Part shown: piece after piece, positions 40,613 through 45,277 of the stretch
How the letters are laid out: each line of letters starts with the position of its first letter
How positions within the stretch are numbered: position 1 is the stretch's first letter
From: Candidatus Altimarinota bacterium
GTDB lineage: Bacteria; Patescibacteriota; Gracilibacteria; BD1-5; UBA2023
Direction of reading: 5' to 3'
Length of the DNA: 45,277 nucleotides
Assembly: GCA_028277205.1 (NCBI GenBank)
Contig: JANQGT010000027.1
Coordinates: 1 to 45,277, forward strand
Notes under the pieces: generated by a model
What the model saw: the letters and a program-made list of their open reading frames with translations, nothing else
The model's database searches: none
Told to the model about the DNA's origin: nothing
Made by a program: the position numbers and the translations under genes

Positions 40613-41245
40613 ATGCCGATACTCAATGTCAATCCGACCCGGATGGAGCTCATGCGCCTGAAGACGCGCCTCAAGCAGGTGACGCGCGGGCACAAACTCC
40701 TCAAGGACAAACAGGACAGTCTCATCCGCGAATTCATGCAGATCGTGCATACCGTGCGCGAGATGCGACGCGAAGTGGAGGACGAGCTGTCGCGGGTACA
40801 GCGTATGTATCTGCTCGGTGCAGCGCCGATCATGCCTACCGTACTCGATGCGCTCATGAGTCGCCCCGAGCTCGATACCCGCGTCGGCATGACTATAAAG
40901 AACGTCATGTCCGTGCGCGTCCCGGAATTTCAGGTGCGTACGGAGGGGAATATTTTCGCCTATGGATTTCTCTCGACGAATGGGATACTCGACATCGCAT
41001 TTGAAAAGCTGCAAAAACTCGCCCCAAAGCTCGTAGAGCTCGCAGCCCTCGAAAAGCGCGCGGAGCTCATGTCATCAGAGATCGAAAAGACGCGGCGCCG
41101 CGTGAACGCGCTCGAACATCGCATCATCCCCGATGTGAAAGAAACAATCAAATTTATCCGGATGAAGCTCTGAGAGCTGGAACGCGGCAACATCGTCAAT
41201 ACGATGATCGTAAAAAAACGGGTGGAGGCGCGAGCAGCAGGGTAG
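40613..41245 (+). CDS. atpD: V/A-type ATP synthase subunit D (central shaft)
   Basis: A 210-residue protein with one TGA-Gly at 41171-41173, ending at TAG. It has the long antiparallel coiled coil of subunit D: NPTRMELMRLKTRLKQVTRGHKLLKDKQD at the start and ALEKRAELMSSEIEKTRRRVNALEHRIIPDVKETI before the end. It rotates inside the A3B3 head. It is the last gene of the operon; no strong terminator is seen in the 91 bases that follow. Confidence 0.95.
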
Positions 41246-41336
41246 TGGACGTGAATCGGTAATCTTTTGTAGTTCATTTGCGGGAGTGTGAAAAATGAGT
41301 ACCATGCGAGCGATTATTTCGTAGCGTTCGTTTTTC

Positions 41337-41696
41337 ATGGAAACTATCAAACACCTAGAGCTGGAGCTCCTCGCCTCTGAAACACGAAAAAATCCCAAAC
41401 GACTGGATGCGCTCCTCGCGGATGATTTCTTCGAATTTACGAGAAAGGGCGCCATTCACACAAAAAAAGACATCATCGAGGCGCTGCCAAAGTGCCCCGA
41501 AGAACGATTTGACACATCGGAATTTCAGGAGACTCTGCTCGCGGACGGGGTCATTCTCGCCACCTATCAGGTCGAGCGCATGACGCTCTCGACCGGCGAG
41601 CACTCGCGCATGCTCTGCAGCTCTATCTGGCAAAAACGAAACAACATCTGGCAAATGCGATTTTTTCAGGGGACGACGATCTCCGGGGATCAGTAG
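41337..41696 (+). CDS. small NTF2/DUF4440-like protein
   Basis: A 119-residue cytosolic protein with no TGA, ending at TAG. Sequence from LELELLASETRKNPKRLDALLADDFFEFTRKG to WQKRNNIWQMRFFQGT fits the SnoaL/NTF2-like cone fold of DUF4440 proteins, which usually bear helix-rich starts and a final beta sheet. Function is unknown; such proteins are ligand binders or small enzymes. It converges on valS with 38 bases between stops. It may be read through from the ATPase operon or have its own promoter. Confidence 0.7.
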   Translation: METIKHLELELLASETRKNPKRLDALLADDFFEFTRKGAIHTKKDIIEALPKCPEERFDTSEFQETLLADGVILATYQVERMTLSTGEHSRMLCSSIWQKRNNIWQMRFFQGTTISGDQ

Positions 41697-41734
41697 ATAT
41701 TTCTGATCACCTCCCATAATCTACCGATAAGAAG

Positions 41735-44383
41735 CTACACAAGCTTTTCATACTTCTCCCGCAGCTTTTGCAGCTGCTCCTCCGCCTGCCGCTTTTTCTC
41801 CATCTCGGCACGTACGACGGACTCGGGCGCATTTTTCGTAAAATTCGGATTGAGGAGTTTTTCGTCGAGGGTTTTGATATAGGATTGTTTGTCCTCGATG
41901 AGCGCGGACAGTCGCTCCGCTTCGGCGATGCCCTGACTGCGATGCTCTGCCGCGTAGATAAAAATCTCCATGTCGTCCACCACCAGATAGGCGTACTCAT
42001 TTTCATCGGGACTCGTCTCGGTGAAATCGAGCGTCCCGAATCGCATCATGCCAGAGAGAATATCGCGATTCGTCTCGACGAGCTCGCGGGTCTGCTTGTT
42101 TGCGCGTACGATCACGCCGATCGTCTCGGTCGGCTTTACGCGCATCTCGGCGCGATAGTTTCGTACGCTGCGGATAAAGCGCTCGAGCGTCTGAAATCGC
42201 GCCTCCAGCGACTCGTCACGCTCGAATGGTACTGACGCCCAAAGCGCCGTCGCAAGCAGTCCATCGCCCGGCGAGACGTGTGAATGAATTTTTTCGCTGA
42301 TAAACGGGATAAATGGGTGGAGGAGTCGCAGGACTGTGAGCAGTACGAATCGCAGTACCACTCCACCGAGCACTGAATGCTCCCGTACGATTTTGCACTC
42401 CTCCACGAAAAAATCTGCGTACTCGTCGCGTACGAAATGCATCACCGTATCACCGCCCTCCGAAAACTCGAACGCATCCAGGTGTCGCGTCACGCTATCC
42501 GTCATGTATCGCACCCGAGACAGGATCCATCGCTCGTGTTCCAGGAGCTCGCTCCCGCGGTTTTGGATTTCTGTCGCAAGCTCTGCATACGTCCGCGTAT
42601 CATCCTCCGTCATCGAGTGGACAAATCTGGCGATGTTCCAGAGTTTATTCAAAAACAGAGTATTTGCCTCGACGGTCTGCATGGAGACGGGAATATTGTT
42701 TCCGGGTGTCGATCCGATGGAGACTGTCAAACGTACGCTGTCCGCGGAGTGCGCCTCGATGATCTCCAGCGGATCGAGGACGTTTCCCCATGATTTGCTC
42801 ATTTTTCGTCCCCTTTCATCCGTGAGCATACCGTGCAGATAGACCGTCTCAAAGGGGGTTTGTCCAGTAAAATGGTAGCCCATCAAAAGCATCCGTATCA
42901 CCCAGAAAAAGAGAATATCGTACCCGGTCTCCAGCACCTGCGCGGGATAAAATTTCTGATACAGCTCGCTCGGATTTTCAAAATCCCAGTCGAGCACTCC
43001 AAACGGCCACATGGCGGACGAATACCATGTATCGAGCGTATCATCGTCTTGGCGGATATTTTCCTGTCAGTACTGTGCATACAGCTCGCTCGGGTCGGTC
43101 GTGACACCGAGCAGCTCTCCCGTCTCGACATGGTAGTACGCGGGGATACGGTGTCCCCACCAGAGCTGACGGGAGATGCACCAGTCGCGCAGATTGTAGA
43201 TCCAGTCTTCAAAGGTTTTGTTGAATCGGTCGGGGATGATGACAAATTCTTTCGTCTCGTATCCCTCGATCACGCGCTTTGCGAGCTCACCGGCTCGTAC
43301 GAACCACTGCGTAGAAACGATGGTCTCGATGCGACATTTGCCGCGCGAACAGTAGCCGACCCGCTGCGTGTGCGGCTCGATCTTTTCCAGGTTTCATTTC
43401 GCGCGCAGGAGCTCGACGATATTTTCTCTGGCGGTGAGGGCATCCTGCCCGACGAAGAGTCCGGCATTGTCGTTCATCACGCCGTTTTTGTCGATGACGG
43501 CGTAGTCTGTCGGCAGTCCGTGTCGTCGTGCCGCCTCGAAATCCGCGGGGTCGTGCGCCGGTGTGATTTTTACTGCGCCGGTCCCAAATTCTCGATCGAC
43601 CATCTCATCCGCGATGATGGGGATCTCCCGATTGACGATGGGGACGATGACGGATTTTCCGATGAGCTTTTTCATCTCGCGATCCTGCGGATGTACGGCG
43701 ACCGCCTGATCCCCAAGCAGTGTCTCGGGTCGCGTCGTCGCCACGGTGAGCTCGCGATCCGATCCTGATACAAAGTAGGTGATGTAGTAGAGTTTTCCCT
43801 CCTCCTCCTGATACTCGACCTCGATGTCGGAGACGACGCTCTCGAGGGCGGGGGAGTAGTTTACCATATAGTCGCCGCGATAGATGAGCCCATCATTGTA
43901 GAGTGAAATAAACGTCTCCTCCACAATTTTCGAGAGTCATTCATCCAGTGTGAATCGCTCGCGCGACCAGTCGACACTCGCCCCCATTTTTTTGATCTGC
44001 TCGGTAATATTGGCGCGGTAGGTATCCATCCATCACCACATTTCCCGCATAAATTGTTCGCGTCCCATTTCGCGCCGACTCTTTCCCTCCGCCTCGAGTT
44101 TTCGCTCTACGACCGCCTGCGCCGCGATGGCGGCATGATCGGTCCCGGGCACCCAGATCGTCTCGTCTCCGCGCATTCGGTGATAGCGGATCATGATATC
44201 CTGCAGCGTCAAAAATACCGCATGTCCCATATGCAGATTTCCCGTGACGTTTGGCGGTGGAATGGGAATGTAAAACGTCTTTCCGGTGCGGCTCGGCTGC
44301 GGCGAAAAAGCATCCGTCTCTTCCCAACGTTTGATGATCTCGGCTTCAGTCTCGGACGGACGATAGTGTTTTGAAAATTCCAT
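41735..44383 (-). CDS. valS: valine-tRNA ligase
   Basis: An 882-residue class I synthetase of normal length with four TGA-Gly codons, ending at TAG. The HIGH-type motif is [15 protein letters not shown], and the KMSKS motif sits in [21 protein letters not shown]. The CP1 editing domain has [17 protein letters not shown] and [40 protein letters not shown] is specific to ValS. The anticodon-binding part and a C-terminal coiled-coil arm with the family's late [17 protein letters not shown] sequence are complete. One TGA follows the editing-domain stretch VELLRAK and another follows MREMW, where Gly is expected. Confidence 0.98.
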
Positions 44384-44410
44384 GGACGATCGATAGTGGA
44401 TAATACTCCG

Positions 44411-44438
44411 ACTATACGCATCCCTATCGGAAAATCAA
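44411..44438 (-). promoter_or_regulatory. promoter of valS
   Basis: On the minus strand TTGATT, a 16-base spacer and TATAGT; the leader to the ATG at 44383 is about 20 bases. No T-box leader is visible, so regulation by tRNA is unlikely. Confidence 0.6.
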
Positions 44439-44569
44439 CGCCACTTTTATAAATACATTTGCGTTTTTGAATGAGTCTCTTATCATAGGCGCGATTTGGC
44501 TGTATGCCTTTGGAGGGGTATACAGTCGAGCTCTTTTTTCGTGTTATTTCTTCTTTTTGCTTTTTTCTC

Positions 44570-45277
44570 ATGCACACGACCATCATCCAGGACTGTACCG
44601 ATGAAAATGCCGTCGGAAGACTTGCGGCGCGTACTGCGTCACTCTTTTCCGGCTCGGTGCAAATGGTGCGAGTCTCGGAATACCCACTGCAGACGAGTGC
44701 GAGTATCATCGCTGCAGGATGGCTCGTGGATATGATCGATGCGTATGAGGATCGCGAGGGAGTCATCCTGGTCAATGCTGCGCCGCGCGGAGAGAAAACA
44801 CCTGGCATGCCAAACGGCAATCCGTTCGGATACTTTCGGTACAAAAATGTGCTCGTAGTCTCGACGATCGGAGGCTATACACTCTCGCTCGCGCATCGAC
44901 TCGGCATTGTCGAGGAGATGAGCGTATTTGATATTCGCACGGTGCTCGCCAGTCTGCCGGACGCAGTCCGTCCGGACGCGGATGAGTGCGAGCGTATCGT
45001 ACGCACACAGTTTCGCAGCTACGAATTTCAGCCGCGCGTCGCAAAATGGCTCTGGGACGGGATCGACGTCGCCGCAAAGTCGTTTGATCTCTCGACGATG
45101 CCGGCACTCCCGCCGTCGATATTTCACATCGACAATTTTTGAAATGCCAAAACGACGCTCCTCCCGGAAGACGTCGAAAGTCTGAAAAACGGCATCGAGA
45201 CGCGATGGGGACACCTGCCGTTTTACGAGCGACTGTCCGAAGTCCCGAAGGACGAATCCGCTGTCATCATCGGAAGC
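44570..45277 (+). CDS. SAM hydroxide adenosyltransferase-like protein (PF01887), 3' end outside window
   Basis: At least 236 residues, open to the end of the window, with TGA-Gly at codon 191. The N-half has TIIQDCTDENAVGRLAARTASLF and a strand GVILVNAAPRG; the C-half opens with SIFHIDNFGNAKTTL, matching the FGN motif of the DUF62/SAM hydroxide adenosyltransferase family, where the Gly is the TGA codon. Known members cleave S-adenosylmethionine to adenosine and methionine using water; the physiological role is unclear. The N-terminal half is divergent, so substrate is uncertain. ATG 44570 follows a T/C-rich leader; in-frame codons upstream back to 44504 look non-coding. Confidence 0.72.

Noticed and set aside
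39098-41014. 638-codon minus-strand open frame
   Set aside because: It is antisense to the certain ATPase subunits A, B and D; long shadow frames are common here because codon use leaves few stops on the opposite strand.
1-45277. Widespread frameshifts or pseudogenes, or TGA as selenocysteine or tryptophan
   Set aside because: The frame is always kept across each TGA, so these are not frameshifts. The codons fall on conserved glycines, no SECIS-like need exists in such proteins, and normal TGG tryptophans are present in the same genes.
1-45277. CRISPR arrays, insertion sequences, prophage or restriction genes
   Set aside because: No regularly spaced repeats, transposase motifs, long terminal inverted repeats or defence-gene motifs were seen on either strand.

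Overview
The window comes from a bacterium that reads UGA as glycine (translation table 25), so the likely source is the Gracilibacteria/Absconditabacteria (SR1) side of the Candidate Phyla Radiation. The evidence is direct. Roughly 90 in-frame TGA codons (hand count) interrupt otherwise complete, recognisable proteins on both strands. Many fall on conserved glycines, as in ValS, malic enzyme, EF-P, V-ATPase subunits and the S41 protease. Every gene whose 3' end lies in the window stops at TAA or TAG, never TGA. With the standard code most genes look broken, so all coordinates here were rebuilt with TGA = Gly. Base composition is near half G+C by eye. Few starts have a clear Shine-Dalgarno sequence, and several follow T/C-rich leaders.

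Layout. 1-2.5 kb: end of an alpha/beta hydrolase, a membrane-anchored Mur ligase and a DsbA-like lipoprotein. 2.7-5.4 kb: tRNA-Thr(CGU) and a secreted beta-propeller protein. 5.8-9.7 kb: an S41 (CtpA) protease divergent from a VirD4/TraD-like ATPase. 9.8-18.9 kb: a ferredoxin, then a surface-polysaccharide and envelope block with a Wzy/ligase-like protein, a glycosyltransferase whose two halves are in swapped order, a 1164-residue membrane protein, a Wzx-like flippase, rhomboid and Lgt. 19-24.4 kb: malic enzyme, rpsO, a large secreted protein, a PH-domain membrane protein and a lytic transglycosylase. 24.8-27.6 kb: a minus-strand unit secE-nusG-unknown-greA-PAP2-like. 27.8-30.7 kb: unknown proteins, efp and an ACT-domain protein. 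30.8-32.4 kb: an ATP-citrate-lyase-like ATP-grasp protein without its partner, and a pterin dehydratase. 32.5-41.2 kb: a complete nine-gene V/A-type ATPase operon (H-like, I, K, E, C, F, A, B, D) whose K subunit carries a sodium-type ion pocket. 41.3-45.3 kb: a small NTF2-like protein, valS and a partial SAM hydroxide adenosyltransferase.

Together the genes suggest a small-genome, probably fermentative, host-associated cell with a peptidoglycan wall, lipoproteins, exported polysaccharide and an ion-translocating rotary ATPase. The most notable items are the apparently circularly permuted GT-B glycosyltransferase (11406-12593), the orphan citryl-CoA-forming subunit (30793-32010), the Mur ligase with membrane helices in place of its usual first domain, and SecE with a long acidic tail.
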